A stretch of DNA of 64,000 nt, taken from GWE2-42-39 sp963662895 (GTDB taxonomy: Bacteria > Bacteroidota > Bacteroidia > Bacteroidales > Prolixibacteraceae). The position numbers were made by a program, and so were the translations under genes. Below, piece after piece: positions 9,057 through 18,683 of the stretch (its first letter is position 1; each line of letters opens with the position of its first letter). The stretch is from NCBI GenBank assembly GCA_963662895.1, contig OY759981.1:2790001-2854000 (forward strand), in the 5' to 3' direction. The notes beneath the pieces are model-generated. The model was not told the DNA's origin, searched no databases, and worked only from the letters and a program-made list of their open reading frames with translations.

Positions 9057-9938
9057 TTAAAGAGAAGTTGTCTTTTCGTTAAACTTCTTCTTATAACTTA
9101 AAGGTGTATATCCCATTATTTCTTTAAATTTTTTTATAAAATAAGAAGTGCTGGTGTATCCGCAGGTATAGCAAATTGATGCTATGGAAAGATCTTCTTC
9201 TACAAGTAAACGACAGGCATGTTTAATTCTTATTTCGTTTAGAAACTGAATAAATGTTTTATTGGTCCTTTTTTTAAAATAGCGACAAAAAGCAGGAGTT
9301 GAAAGGTTTGCGATTGCAGCTGCTTTCTCCAGAGGCAGCCCATCGTGATAATTGTTAATTAAGAACTTATATACTTTATTGAGTCGGTCTGAATCATTTT
9401 TGTTGATCATTTCCTGAACGGTTGGACTGGATAGGAATTGAAATTCTTTTTTTGACACAATTACTTCAAGAATAGAAAAAAGAAGAGTGATACGTTTGAA
9501 TCCGGCTGCTTTACAAATTGATCTCATCAAGGAAATAACTTCAAGCCGGGTGTTTCCTGTTATCTTAATTCCCCTCTGAGAAAGCTGAATAAGATCAAGT
9601 ATATTTTTTGACTCAGGCAATTGCCAGAATTGTTCTCCGAAAACATTTTTTTTGAAGAGAATAAATATTACTTCAGAAGATAAGTTGTTGTTTTCTTGCA
9701 TATATTTTCTATCGCTGTACCAAACATGAGGAATATTTTCTCCGATTAATATAAGATCTCCAGGATTAAAGGATTCTATTGAATCTCCTATAATCCGGGT
9801 ACCGGTACCCTGAATAACAAGTAGTATTTCAATATCAGGATGAAAATATAAAGGATTAGGAAAATATTTAAATTTCATGTGCTCCACACAGAATGAATGG
9901 TTGATGTTCGCTTCTATCTTTTGAAAAACTGGCAACAT
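9057..9938 (-). CDS. AraC family transcriptional regulator (cupin plus HTH)
   Basis: A 293-residue regulator. The N-terminal half (about 20-100) is a cupin-type sensor: FHPDIEILLVIQGTGTRIIGD and FNPGDLILIGENIPHVWYSD resemble small-ligand (often sugar) binding AraC proteins. The C-terminal 100 residues hold two helix-turn-helix units (LEKAAAIANLSTPAFCRYFKK; IASICYTCGYTSTSYFIKKF; then GYTPLSYKKKF). It is divergent from the large PUL-like operon that starts at 10827, with only the fossil region between, so it is the obvious candidate regulator of that operon. This role is inferred from position. Confidence 0.93.
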   Translation of the reverse strand: MLPVFQKIEANINHSFCVEHMKFKYFPNPLYFHPDIEILLVIQGTGTRIIGDSIESFNPGDLILIGENIPHVWYSDRKYMQENNNLSSEVIFILFKKNVFGEQFWQLPESKNILDLIQLSQRGIKITGNTRLEVISLMRSICKAAGFKRITLLFSILEVIVSKKEFQFLSSPTVQEMINKNDSDRLNKVYKFLINNYHDGLPLEKAAAIANLSTPAFCRYFKKRTNKTFIQFLNEIRIKHACRLLVEEDLSIASICYTCGYTSTSYFIKKFKEIMGYTPLSYKKKFNEKTTSL

Positions 9939-10186
9939 GTCAAAATCAAGCTATTTTAAGATAAAATATTTTCACATCTACACAATATAACTTACCTAAC
10001 TTTGGGCATTATAGGCATCTATAATCAGTCTGCATAATTTGTCATCATACAATGTTTGCAAAAATAGTAAAAAAATGACTATTAAAGAACGAATGTAAAG
10101 GCATAATAAATTTACAATAAACATTCACGAAACGAGCTTTTGTAATTTTGAAGATTAGTAAGGTGAAATGTTATATGAGACAGAGA
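9939..10186. other. Divergent intergenic region upstream of the AraC gene
   Basis: AT-rich, with no gene. It contains TAATTTTG at 10143-10150, which fits the TAnnTTTG -7 consensus on the plus strand, but I see no good -33 partner. It presumably holds the AraC-gene promoter and perhaps the promoter of the following operon. No clear operator repeat was recognised. Confidence 0.4.
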
Positions 10187-10720
10187 GGAAATGATGTCGT
10201 CCCGATTTATGAAATATAATAGGCCAAGCCTATGTTAGATAAACGCATTCAATAAAAACAACTAATTTAAACAATAAGTTATGTGTTACGAATTAATGTC
10301 CCCAGATCAAATCCGGGAAGCAATAGACAAAAATACCCTGGTTGCTTTAGCCCTGGGGGGGTGGGAATACCATGGAGAACACCTTTGCCCGGGGGTTGAT
10401 ACCCTGCCTTTTATGAGTGGCGAAGCCCAAAAGCAGAGGCCAATCGACCATACCGGAGAACAGGAAACGTCCTTAATGATGACACTTGCCCCCGAAGAAG
10501 TGGATATGGGCCGTTTCGACGGGAAGCAATGGTATGCCCAATCAGCAGTTAAAGCCAACATGGATTATGCCAATAAAGCAAAAACATTCATTTTGGGTGA
10601 TTTGAAAAAAGGATGGGTAAATAGCAGCAAGATGGCAGGCTGGGAATTAACAGGTTTGTTATCGCAATCGTATCGTCGTTGGCATATTTGACAGGTACAC
10701 TTGAATACGGGGCTATTCCT
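10187..10720 (+). pseudogene. Fossil copy of the M24-tail / creatininase-family / DUF6786-start gene block
   Basis: This stretch is a decayed duplicate of about 26650-27580. At 10187-10217 the bases match the 3' end of the M24 gene (EMLSSRFMKY). A creatininase-like frame begins at 10281 with MCYELMSPDQIREAIDKNT. It runs to GVDTL and then jumps to PFMSGEAQK, omitting what is exactly 399 bases (133 codons) in the intact copy (26865-27263). That stretch includes the second metal-binding segment, so the product cannot be active. Loss of one A in an A-run then fuses it in frame to the start of the DUF6786-type gene (LLSQSYRRWH). A 2-base insertion stops it at 10691, and similarity fades near 10720. 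It sits directly upstream of the operon containing the intact versions. Confidence 0.85.
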
Positions 10721-10776
10721 ATAGAAAAAAACAATCACATACACCATGCAATTATTCGGCAGTTTTTAAAAAAGTA

Positions 10777-10804
10777 TTTGTCGTTTATGCAAAACATATA
10801 TTTA
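10777..10804 (+). promoter_or_regulatory. Possible promoter of the large SusC/SusD operon
   Basis: TTTG at 10777-10780 and TATATTTA at 10797-10804, separated by 16 bases, resemble the Bacteroidota -33 TTTG / -7 TAnnTTTG promoter with one mismatch in the final base. The pair lies 23 bases before the SusC start. The spacing is slightly short and the final G is missing, so this is tentative. Confidence 0.3.
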
Positions 10805-10826
10805 AAATCTTATGAAATTTAAATGA

Positions 10827-13800
10827 ATGAAAAACATGAAGCACAACTCTACACTAAAAAAAAATTTCAACCCCATCGGAATATGCTTGCTTTTATTTAT
10901 TTTGACACAGCCGGTGTTTGCAGCTTCCGTCCGGGGAACAAAACCAGCACTAAACTTACAGGATATCAGAATCAGACAGGTTTTTGAGGCTATCGAAAAG
11001 CAAAGTGAGTTCTCAGTCCTGGTAATAAGTTCAGATATTGACCTCGAACAAAAGATTTCAGTAGATATAAATAATTTCAAAATACAGGAAGTCCTCGATC
11101 AACTCCTTTCCTCCAGAGATATTCGTTATTCCATGAAGGATAAAAACATTTTGATTTACAAACAAGGAAAACAGCCCAACACCTCGTTTCAGGCTCAAAA
11201 GGAAATCAAAATTACCGGAGTGGTCTCCGATGAGGAAGAAGGGTTGATACCCGGGGCCAATATTATTGTCAAAGGGACCACGATGGGAACAATCACCAAC
11301 ATAAACGGAGAATTTACCATCACAGTACCCAACGACACATGTGTCTTACAATTTAGGATGATCGGGTACAAAACGGAAGAAATAACCGTTGGGCAAAAAC
11401 GAATTCTGACTGTTACACTTTCGAAAGAAGTCACTAATGTCGGAGAAGTGGTGGTCGTTGGGTTTGGTAAACAGAAAAAGACTGACTTGGTGGGATCAGT
11501 CACCTCAATCAGTACCGGGGAGTTGAAAAAAGTATCTTCGAGTAATATGACCACTATGTTGGCCGGAAACATTGCTGGCATTATCTCCTACCAGCGGAGC
11601 GGTGAACCGGGAGCTGACAATGCCGACTTTTTTATCCGTGGAGTTACCACTTTCGGATACAAAAAAGATCCACTGATTCTCATTGATGGAATCGAAGTTT
11701 CCAAAACAGATCTGGCACGTATTCAACCTGATGACATTGAAAATTTCTCCATCATGAAGGATGCAACTTCTACCGCTGTTTACGGGGCTCGTGGGGCAAA
11801 TGGGGTTATAGCCATTACAACGAAGGAAGGAAAAGAAGGAAAAATGAAAATATCTGTCCGGTTAGAAAATGCGTTTAGTACGCCAACCAATAAAATCGAA
11901 TTAGCCGACCCGATTACCTATATGAGGTTAGGAAATGAAGCCGTTCTAACCAGGGATCCGGGCGGAACACTTCCATATTCCAGAACAAAGATTGATAACA
12001 CAGTTGCCGGGACTAATCCATATGCTTATCCTGCAACTGACTGGTACAACGAAATGTTTGAAGATTATGCCAATGCCCGGCGATTGAACCTAAATGCCAG
12101 CGGTGGAGGGAAAATTGCCCGCTATTACTTAGCGGCTACATTCAACCAGGACAATGGGAACCTGAGAGTGGACAAACGGAATAATTTTAACAACAATATT
12201 AAACTCCAAACCTATTCTTTAAGGTCAAATGTTAACTTCAATCTGACCCATACGACGGAAGCCGCTCTTCGTTTGTCAGCCGTTATTGACGACTATACGG
12301 GGCCAATCAATGGAGGGACGACTGTCTACAACCAGGTTATGCATGCCAACCCGGTGTTATTTCCGCCTTATTATGCCCCCGATGAAACAAATAAAATAAC
12401 CAACCATATTCTATTCGGAAATTACGGGACAGATGCAAACTACATCAACCCATATGCTGAAATGGTTAAAGGGTATAAAGATTATTCCAGGACAAAAATC
12501 GATGCCCAGTTTGAGTTGACCCAGGATTTATCCTTTATTACCCAAGGATTATCTGTAAGAGCTTTGTTCAATACCTCCCGCTATTCCTATTTTGACGTGT
12601 CTCGTTTTTATAATCCTTTCTTTTATAATATAGGTTATTATGACAGGACGGACGATAAATATAATTTAGCGGCCTTAAATGAAACATCAGGAACAGAATA
12701 CCTGGGATATCAGGAGGGGCTTAAAGAAGTAAGTTCTTCTACTTATATTGAACTAATGGCGAATTATAGCCACACATTCAATGAAGATCATACTGTCAAC
12801 GGAATGCTTGTTTATACAATGCGTAATTCTCTGGCAGGAAATGCCGGGAATCTTCAACTGTCGTTGCCTCATCGTAACCTTGGGGTGTCAGGCCGGGCAA
12901 CATACTCATACAAAGGAAAGTATTTCGGTGAGTTTAACTTCGGATATAATGGAAGTGAACGTTTTCACAAATCACACCGTTTCGGGTTCTTCCCGTCAGC
13001 AGGTATAGCCTGGACCATTTCCAATGAAACGTTTTGGCATTCCAATGCTATTTCCAATTTGAAACTCAGGGCGACCTATGGTTTGGTGGGGAACGATGCT
13101 ATTGGGAGTGATTACGACCGTTTCTTCTATTTGTCCAATGTTGATATGAATAACTCAGACCGCTATGCCCAATTTGGTTACCCCAATAGCTATTATGGGC
13201 TTTACGGCATTTTGGTTACCAGAAACTCTAATGAAGATATTTCCTGGGAAGTTGCCCGGAAAACCAATATCGGGTTTGAACTGGGTTTATTTGAAAAACT
13301 TACTTTAGAAGCCGACTATTTTGAGGAGCATCGTAGTAAGATTCTAATGGATCGTGCATCAATTCCGACAACCATGGGATTAACTACCACCGAAAGGGCT
13401 AACGTGGGTGAGGCAAAATCCCACGGTATTGATGGATCTCTTGATTTTTCCACCAATGTAGGGCGATCCTCCTGGCTGAAAGCCCGCGCAAACTTCACTT
13501 ATGCAACAAGTGAATTCTTAACATATGAAGAGCCAAAGTACAAAGAAGCTTACAGGCAACATGTAGGACTATCACTTTCACAGAAAACAGGGTTAATTGC
13601 TGAACGCCTGTTTATTGATGAAGCAGACGTTGCTAACTCTCCGGTACAAACCTATAGTAATTACATGGCTGGAGATATTAAATATCATGATGTAAATAAA
13701 GATGGGAAAATTACCGATGCAGATGCTGTACCAATCGGATATCCGACCGATCCGGAGATCATTTATGGATTCGGCTTCTCCGCCGGGTATAAAAATATTG

Positions 13801-14231
13801 ACTTCTCTTGTTTTTTCCAGGGATCTGCGCGTTCCAGCTTTTGGATTGATGCCAGTGCTACTTCCCCCTTCAATAATGAAACACAGTTGCTCAAAGCTTA
13901 TGCCGACAGTCATTGGTCGGAAGATAACCAGGATTTATATGCCCTGTGGCCACGTTTAAGCCCGACAATAGTTGGCAATAATAGTTGGCCAATCAATACC
14001 TGGTTTATGCGCAAAGGAGCTTTCCTTCGTTTAAAATCATTGGAGGTTGGCTATACGCTTCCTGTTACATGGATGAAAAAAATCCATTTATCCAACGCCA
14101 GGTTTTATATGAATGGAACCAACCTTCTTTGCTTTAGCAGATTTAAACTCTGGGACATTGAAATGGGAGGTAATGGTTTAGGTTACCCTATTCAAAAGTC
14201 ATACAATATTGGAGTTGTCGTATCATTTTAA
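10827..14231 (+). CDS. SusC/RagA family TonB-linked outer membrane protein with STN domain
   Basis: A 1134-residue outer-membrane transporter, first gene of the 19-kb operon. Signal peptide at about 15-36 (ICLLLFILTQPVFAA); STN domain at about 45-110 (DIRIRQVFEAIEKQSEFSVL); carboxypeptidase-regulatory-like domain at about 128-205 (GANIIVKGTTMGTITNINGE); TonB-box/plug region (EVVVVGFGKQKKTDLVGSV, FIRGVTTFGYKKDPLILIDG, YGARGANGVIAITTKEG); barrel to the end, closing with QKSYNIGVVVSF. The partner SusD starts 12 bases later. It keeps an STN domain although no ECF sigma/FecR pair lies beside it, so signalling, if any, must be to a distant pair or has been lost in favour of the AraC regulator. The cargo is unknown. 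Confidence 0.95.
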   Translation: MKNMKHNSTLKKNFNPIGICLLLFILTQPVFAASVRGTKPALNLQDIRIRQVFEAIEKQSEFSVLVISSDIDLEQKISVDINNFKIQEVLDQLLSSRDIRYSMKDKNILIYKQGKQPNTSFQAQKEIKITGVVSDEEEGLIPGANIIVKGTTMGTITNINGEFTITVPNDTCVLQFRMIGYKTEEITVGQKRILTVTLSKEVTNVGEVVVVGFGKQKKTDLVGSVTSISTGELKKVSSSNMTTMLAGNIAGIISYQRSGEPGADNADFFIRGVTTFGYKKDPLILIDGIEVSKTDLARIQPDDIENFSIMKDATSTAVYGARGANGVIAITTKEGKEGKMKISVRLENAFSTPTNKIELADPITYMRLGNEAVLTRDPGGTLPYSRTKIDNTVAGTNPYAYPATDWYNEMFEDYANARRLNLNASGGGKIARYYLAATFNQDNGNLRVDKRNNFNNNIKLQTYSLRSNVNFNLTHTTEAALRLSAVIDDYTGPINGGTTVYNQVMHANPVLFPPYYAPDETNKITNHILFGNYGTDANYINPYAEMVKGYKDYSRTKIDAQFELTQDLSFITQGLSVRALFNTSRYSYFDVSRFYNPFFYNIGYYDRTDDKYNLAALNETSGTEYLGYQEGLKEVSSSTYIELMANYSHTFNEDHTVNGMLVYTMRNSLAGNAGNLQLSLPHRNLGVSGRATYSYKGKYFGEFNFGYNGSERFHKSHRFGFFPSAGIAWTISNETFWHSNAISNLKLRATYGLVGNDAIGSDYDRFFYLSNVDMNNSDRYAQFGYPNSYYGLYGILVTRNSNEDISWEVARKTNIGFELGLFEKLTLEADYFEEHRSKILMDRASIPTTMGLTTTERANVGEAKSHGIDGSLDFSTNVGRSSWLKARANFTYATSEFLTYEEPKYKEAYRQHVGLSLSQKTGLIAERLFIDEADVANSPVQTYSNYMAGDIKYHDVNKDGKITDADAVPIGYPTDPEIIYGFGFSAGYKNIDFSCFFQGSARSSFWIDASATSPFNNETQLLKAYADSHWSEDNQDLYALWPRLSPTIVGNNSWPINTWFMRKGAFLRLKSLEVGYTLPVTWMKKIHLSNARFYMNGTNLLCFSRFKLWDIEMGGNGLGYPIQKSYNIGVVVSF

Positions 14232-14243
14232 AAACAATCAATT

Positions 14244-16187
14244 ATGAAAAATATAAGACTATTTACCGGGCTAACACTGCTTTTTTCCATAATAACCTTC
14301 ACTGCTTGTGATGATTACCTGGATGTTGTGCCCGACAATATCGCCACCGTCGACAACGCTTTTACCAGCAGGGCGATGGCTGAAAAATTCTTGTTTACCT
14401 GTTACTCATATATGCCTGAACACGCAGATATTGAATCACAGGTGTTTCTGGCTGGCGATGAATTTTGGCTTCCTTATCCTCAGCTTCCCGTATATTTTTA
14501 TAGTACCGTATTTGAGTATATTGCCAGAGGAAACCAAAATGTTTCCGATCCTGTTTTGAATTACTGGGATGGAAATAAAAGTATGTTTACAGCAATACGG
14601 GATTGTAACATTTTTTTGGAAAGAATTGATGATGTTCCCGGGATGTATCCGTTCGAAAGAAACAGGTGGATATCAGAGGTAAAATTTCTAAAAGCATATT
14701 ATCATTACTGGCTCCTCCGGATGTATGGTCCCATTCCGTTGATCCGGGAAAATCTGCCGGTTTCTGCCGGCATTAAAGAGGTGCAAGTTAAACGGGAACC
14801 TGTTGACGATTGTTTCGATTACATTGTCAGCCTGTTGGATGAAGCCATCCCTGATCTTCCCTTAAAACTCCAGAACGAAACAACTGAAACCGGGCGGGCC
14901 ACACAACCTATTGTTCTGGCAGTAAAGGCAAAGATATTGGTCGAAGCGGCCAGCCCTTTGTTTAACGGGAATACCGACTATGCTTCCTTTATAAGGAAAG
15001 CGGATGGGGTTCAGTATTTTAATCAGGCATTCGACAAAAAGAAATGGGAAAAAGCAGCTATTGCATGTAAAAATGCTATTGACACCTGCCATTTAGCTGG
15101 ATTCCATTTGTACGAGTATTTGCCAAATGTATCGGAAAATTTGGTACCTGAAATTATTACTCAAATGAGTATCCGGAATAGTGTAGCCGACAACAACTAC
15201 AACTATAATAAAGAAGTGGTCTGGATGAATCCAAACAGTACATCCGATTATTTGCAAAGACTATCCACGACTACTCTTAATCCGTCCAACACAACGAATG
15301 AAAGTACAAGGTCATTATTGGCCCCTCCCCTTCGGATTGCTGAAATGTTTTATACAAAAAATGGTGTCCCGATTGCTGAGGATGAAGAATGGGAAAACTC
15401 AGGGAAATATGCAGAAAGATACAAAACAAAAACGGCGACTGAAGTCGATAAGTTTCATATCAAGGAAGGAGCAACAACTGCAATCCTTAATTTTGACAGG
15501 GAAGCCCGGTTTTATGCGAACCTGGGTTTCGATTGTGGATTATGGTATGGCATTGGCAAGTTCGATGTTGACGATCAATGGGATATACAAGGGAAACAAG
15601 GTCAGGCTGCGGGAAAAAGACTTCTGACCAATTACTCAACCACAGGTTATTATTGTAAAAAATTGGCTCACTATCAAAATGTTATTTTGCCGGGAGCTGG
15701 CGCAGGGTATACTGTAGTTAACTATCCTTGGCCAATTATTCGTTTAGCCGATTTATATCTGCTTTATGCCGAAGCACTCAATGAAGCCTCCGGCCCTTCT
15801 GAAGAAGTATACACCTATGTTAACAAAGTAAGGAAACGGGCAGGATTGGAAAATGTGGAAGTTGCCTGGCCTGCTTATGCAAAAACTTTAAAAAAACAAA
15901 AATACACTACCGTTGACGGATTAAGAGAAATTATTCAGCAGGAACGGCTGATTGAATTAGCCAACGAGGGGCATCGATACTGGGATATCCGAAGATGGAA
16001 ACGGGCAAAAGATATATGGGATAACCAACCTATTCAGGGATGGGATGTAGATCAGGATGAAACAGCTACTTATTACCGTGTCCGGACAATTTTTACACGT
16101 TCCTTCAGTACAAAAGATTATTTGTGGCCTATCCGGGAGTATAACTTATCGGTTAACCCGAATCTGGATCAGAACCCGGGATGGTAA
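14244..16187 (+). CDS. RagB/SusD family nutrient-binding outer membrane lipoprotein
   Basis: A 647-residue lipoprotein partner of the SusC just upstream. The signal peptide ends at FTAC (lipidated Cys at about residue 22), followed by DDYLDVVPDN, a classic SusD beginning. Core helices include EVKFLKAYYHYWLLRMYGPIPLI. The C-terminal block has ADLYLLYAEALNEASG, VYTYVNKVRKRAGL and QERLIELANEGHRYWDIRRW. It presents the substrate to SusC at the cell surface. Two further lipoprotein genes follow in the same direction, as expected for accessory surface glycan-binding proteins. Confidence 0.95.
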   Translation: MKNIRLFTGLTLLFSIITFTACDDYLDVVPDNIATVDNAFTSRAMAEKFLFTCYSYMPEHADIESQVFLAGDEFWLPYPQLPVYFYSTVFEYIARGNQNVSDPVLNYWDGNKSMFTAIRDCNIFLERIDDVPGMYPFERNRWISEVKFLKAYYHYWLLRMYGPIPLIRENLPVSAGIKEVQVKREPVDDCFDYIVSLLDEAIPDLPLKLQNETTETGRATQPIVLAVKAKILVEAASPLFNGNTDYASFIRKADGVQYFNQAFDKKKWEKAAIACKNAIDTCHLAGFHLYEYLPNVSENLVPEIITQMSIRNSVADNNYNYNKEVVWMNPNSTSDYLQRLSTTTLNPSNTTNESTRSLLAPPLRIAEMFYTKNGVPIAEDEEWENSGKYAERYKTKTATEVDKFHIKEGATTAILNFDREARFYANLGFDCGLWYGIGKFDVDDQWDIQGKQGQAAGKRLLTNYSTTGYYCKKLAHYQNVILPGAGAGYTVVNYPWPIIRLADLYLLYAEALNEASGPSEEVYTYVNKVRKRAGLENVEVAWPAYAKTLKKQKYTTVDGLREIIQQERLIELANEGHRYWDIRRWKRAKDIWDNQPIQGWDVDQDETATYYRVRTIFTRSFSTKDYLWPIREYNLSVNPNLDQNPGW

Positions 16188-16218
16188 TTTTCTATCTAAT
16201 AATTTAAAAGCTAACAAT

Positions 16219-17433
16219 ATGAAAATAAAATTCTTTATCCCATTATTATTTGCAGGTATATTTCTGATTATTTCGTGCAGTGAAGAAAATGAGAGGATAC
16301 CAATGACATCCGACACTACAATTCCTGAGGTAGTATCCAATATACGGATGGAACCACTTCCGGGAGCAGTAAAATTAACTTACGATATACCTGATGACCA
16401 AGACCTTTCATACATCAAAGCTGAGTGTATGATTAACGGTGTTTTGCGTGAAGTTAAATCATCCACGTATCAAAATAGTTTAACTATTAACGGATTTGCG
16501 GACAATTCTGTTTATTCGGTTAATCTTTATTCTGTAAGCAGAAGTGAGGTGGTATCGAAACCGGTAATCGTTGAAGTGCAACCATTGAACCCTCCTTTTC
16601 AGGAAGTTTTTAAAAATATTTCCTTAGTCAAGGCCTGGGGAGGGGCAACAGTAATATACGAGAATCCTACAGAAGCTGATCTGGCAATCTCTTTAATTTA
16701 TATAGACAGCACCGGTTATTGGAATTCCGGAGTAACTTCTTATACAAAAAGGAAGCAGGGGGACTTTTCCATACGGGGATTCGACCCGGAAGAAACAACA
16801 TTTGGGGTTTGTCTCCGTGACCGGTGGGAAAATATGACAGATACAATCGTTAAAGTTTTGACCCCGATGATGGAAAAACAGTTAGACCGACAGAATTTCA
16901 GTGAAGTAAAGTTGCCGGGCGATGTTAATGATGCATGGGGCTGGGTTATGCCTAATATCTGGGATGGTATAATGGTCGATCCCAATGCCGCCGGATTTCA
17001 TACGGATATAGACGGGGTTTGGCCGCAATATTTCACTTTTGATTTGGGGACACAGGAAGGTGTCAAACTGAGCCGTTTTAAATTCTGGCAAAGGAATATG
17101 AATGGAGTAACTCCTTATAATGATCGTAACATCAAAAAGTTTGAAATATGGGGGAGTATGAATCCTAACCCGAATGGCGCATTCGATGAATCATGGGAAC
17201 TCTTACTCACCGGAGAATCAGTAAAACCATCAGGTTTGCCTCTTGGACAATATACAGATGAAGATTTGCAAGCGCTTGTTGATGGCGACGAATTTGAATT
17301 TCCTCTTGATGTTACTGACGATGTGCGCTATATCCGGATAAAGGTAACTGAAACCTGGGCAAAAATAAAATCTTTTTATGTGATGGAAGTTGCATTTTGG
17401 GGAGCAGAACCGAAAGATTTAAACAGTGATTAA
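16219..17433 (+). CDS. DUF5000/DUF4959-type surface lipoprotein (SusD-adjacent, putative binding protein)
   Basis: A 404-residue lipoprotein, 31 bases after SusD. The ATG at 16219 gives a clean lipoprotein signal (MKIKFFIPLLFAGIFLIISC, Cys at residue 20). The frame also stays open upstream into susD, but a start there would bury the signal peptide. Fibronectin-like beta segments come first (PGAVKLTYDIPDDQDLSYIK, then a second near 150-220). A C-terminal discoidin-like domain follows (about 270-395: YFTFDLGTQEGVKLSRFKFW, DVRYIRIKVTETWAKIKSFY). This layout matches the DUF4959-DUF5126-DUF5000 proteins that sit after SusD in many PULs and probably bind glycan at the surface. The family call is from memory of the pattern; the function is inferred. 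Confidence 0.8.
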   Translation: MKIKFFIPLLFAGIFLIISCSEENERIPMTSDTTIPEVVSNIRMEPLPGAVKLTYDIPDDQDLSYIKAECMINGVLREVKSSTYQNSLTINGFADNSVYSVNLYSVSRSEVVSKPVIVEVQPLNPPFQEVFKNISLVKAWGGATVIYENPTEADLAISLIYIDSTGYWNSGVTSYTKRKQGDFSIRGFDPEETTFGVCLRDRWENMTDTIVKVLTPMMEKQLDRQNFSEVKLPGDVNDAWGWVMPNIWDGIMVDPNAAGFHTDIDGVWPQYFTFDLGTQEGVKLSRFKFWQRNMNGVTPYNDRNIKKFEIWGSMNPNPNGAFDESWELLLTGESVKPSGLPLGQYTDEDLQALVDGDEFEFPLDVTDDVRYIRIKVTETWAKIKSFYVMEVAFWGAEPKDLNSD

Positions 17434-17483
17434 TTTTTGATTCTTTCTGCCAGGTATTTTAAATTAAAACAAATTATTAAAGT

Positions 17484-18683
17484 ATGAAAAAAATAATATA
17501 TGCAATCATAGTTATCCTTTTTTGGGGAGGCATGTATGCCTGTACCCAATGGGACGAGTATAAAAAATACATAGATGAAGAGATTATCTATCCACAAAAG
17601 CCGGATTCTCTAAAAACGTATCCGGGGAAAAACCGGATTCTGCTTGAATGGACCATTGCTGATCCGAAAGTCTCTTCCTGTAAAGTTTTTTATAATCAGG
17701 AAGGGATACAGGATTCTGTTATTGTTCCTGTTAATGCAGAGCACAACTATTCGAATGATACAATCAGAACAGTGATAGAAAACCTGATAGAATCAAATTG
17801 TATTTTTAATGTTATATCGTACGACAACTTAGGGCACTCATCACTAACTGTAGAAGCAGAAGAATTTGTGTATGGTGAAAATTATGAAAAATCATTAATA
17901 AACCGGACTCTTCGAAGCCGGTTTGTTGATACAGACGGACTTCATCTTCAGTGGTATCCCGCAACAGATGAGACCGAACTAGAGATAGAAATAAACTATA
18001 CGGATAATCAGGGAAATCAGAAAACTGTTTTTGTAGCCGATTCCGTTATAGCTAACACAATTGCTGATTTTAATGTTAATTACCCTTTTACTTATCGCAC
18101 ATCGTATTTGCCAACCACAACAGCAATTGATACTTTTTATTCGTCTCTCATTGAGGACCAGATTACTTTCCCGTCCGGATTAGTAAATTCGGAAGCACCA
18201 TTTGAAATAACAGACAGAGGATGGTGGTTTAATGGTAGGTTTGGGGACCTATATGGCTGGATTGTAAACGATGCTGCGGCAGCAAATGGAACCGTCGATA
18301 ATTACAGGGCATATTGTATGGTATTCTGGACTTGGGCGGCCTATAATTATAGCCCGTCTCCTACTATTTCGAACGGAAAAATATATCAGACAATCTCGCT
18401 CTCACCGGGAACATACTCATTTAAAGCAACTGTTAAATACATTTCCACTTCAGTTGATGAAGTTTATCTTGCAGTAAATACAGGGCTTTCGTTACCAGAC
18501 GTCGACAATGTTGAAAAAGAAGCAATTTCTTATACTACAGTCTCTCCAGGTTTGGTAGAGGGGACTGTAATAGAGTGCGAATTCACAATAGAATCGTCAG
18601 TCGTAGGCTCATTAGGCTTGGTTGGAAATTCATCTAATCAGAATGAGATTGTATTCAAAAAATTTGAATTAATAGAAAAATAA
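17484..18683 (+). CDS. DUF4998-type surface lipoprotein, putative glycan-binding
   Basis: A 399-residue lipoprotein with lipobox MYAC (Cys at about residue 20). The N-terminal 200 residues carry two repeated fibronectin-like modules (RILLEWTIADPKVSSCKVFY near 51-70 and LHLQWYPATDETELEIEINY near 150-170), the pattern of DUF4998. The C-terminal part (about 235-399) looks like a beta-sandwich: GRFGDLYGWIVNDAAAANG, IYQTISLSPGTYSFKATVKY, then ECEFTIESSVVGSLGLVG, resembling the C-terminal ligand-binding domains of PUL lipoproteins. It follows the DUF5000-type gene by 50 bases, and its stop touches the next start, so it is co-transcribed. The ligand is unknown. Confidence 0.75.
   Translation: MKKIIYAIIVILFWGGMYACTQWDEYKKYIDEEIIYPQKPDSLKTYPGKNRILLEWTIADPKVSSCKVFYNQEGIQDSVIVPVNAEHNYSNDTIRTVIENLIESNCIFNVISYDNLGHSSLTVEAEEFVYGENYEKSLINRTLRSRFVDTDGLHLQWYPATDETELEIEINYTDNQGNQKTVFVADSVIANTIADFNVNYPFTYRTSYLPTTTAIDTFYSSLIEDQITFPSGLVNSEAPFEITDRGWWFNGRFGDLYGWIVNDAAAANGTVDNYRAYCMVFWTWAAYNYSPSPTISNGKIYQTISLSPGTYSFKATVKYISTSVDEVYLAVNTGLSLPDVDNVEKEAISYTTVSPGLVEGTVIECEFTIESSVVGSLGLVGNSSNQNEIVFKKFELIEK

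Noticed and set aside
10281..10691. Short creatininase-like frame as a functional small enzyme
   Set aside because: The second metal-site segment is missing and its C-terminus is a fusion with the next gene's start, so it is a decayed copy.
16057..16218. Upstream extension of the DUF5000-type lipoprotein frame into susD
   Set aside because: It would overlap susD by 131 bases and put the lipoprotein signal in the interior; the ATG at 16219 gives a proper signal peptide.
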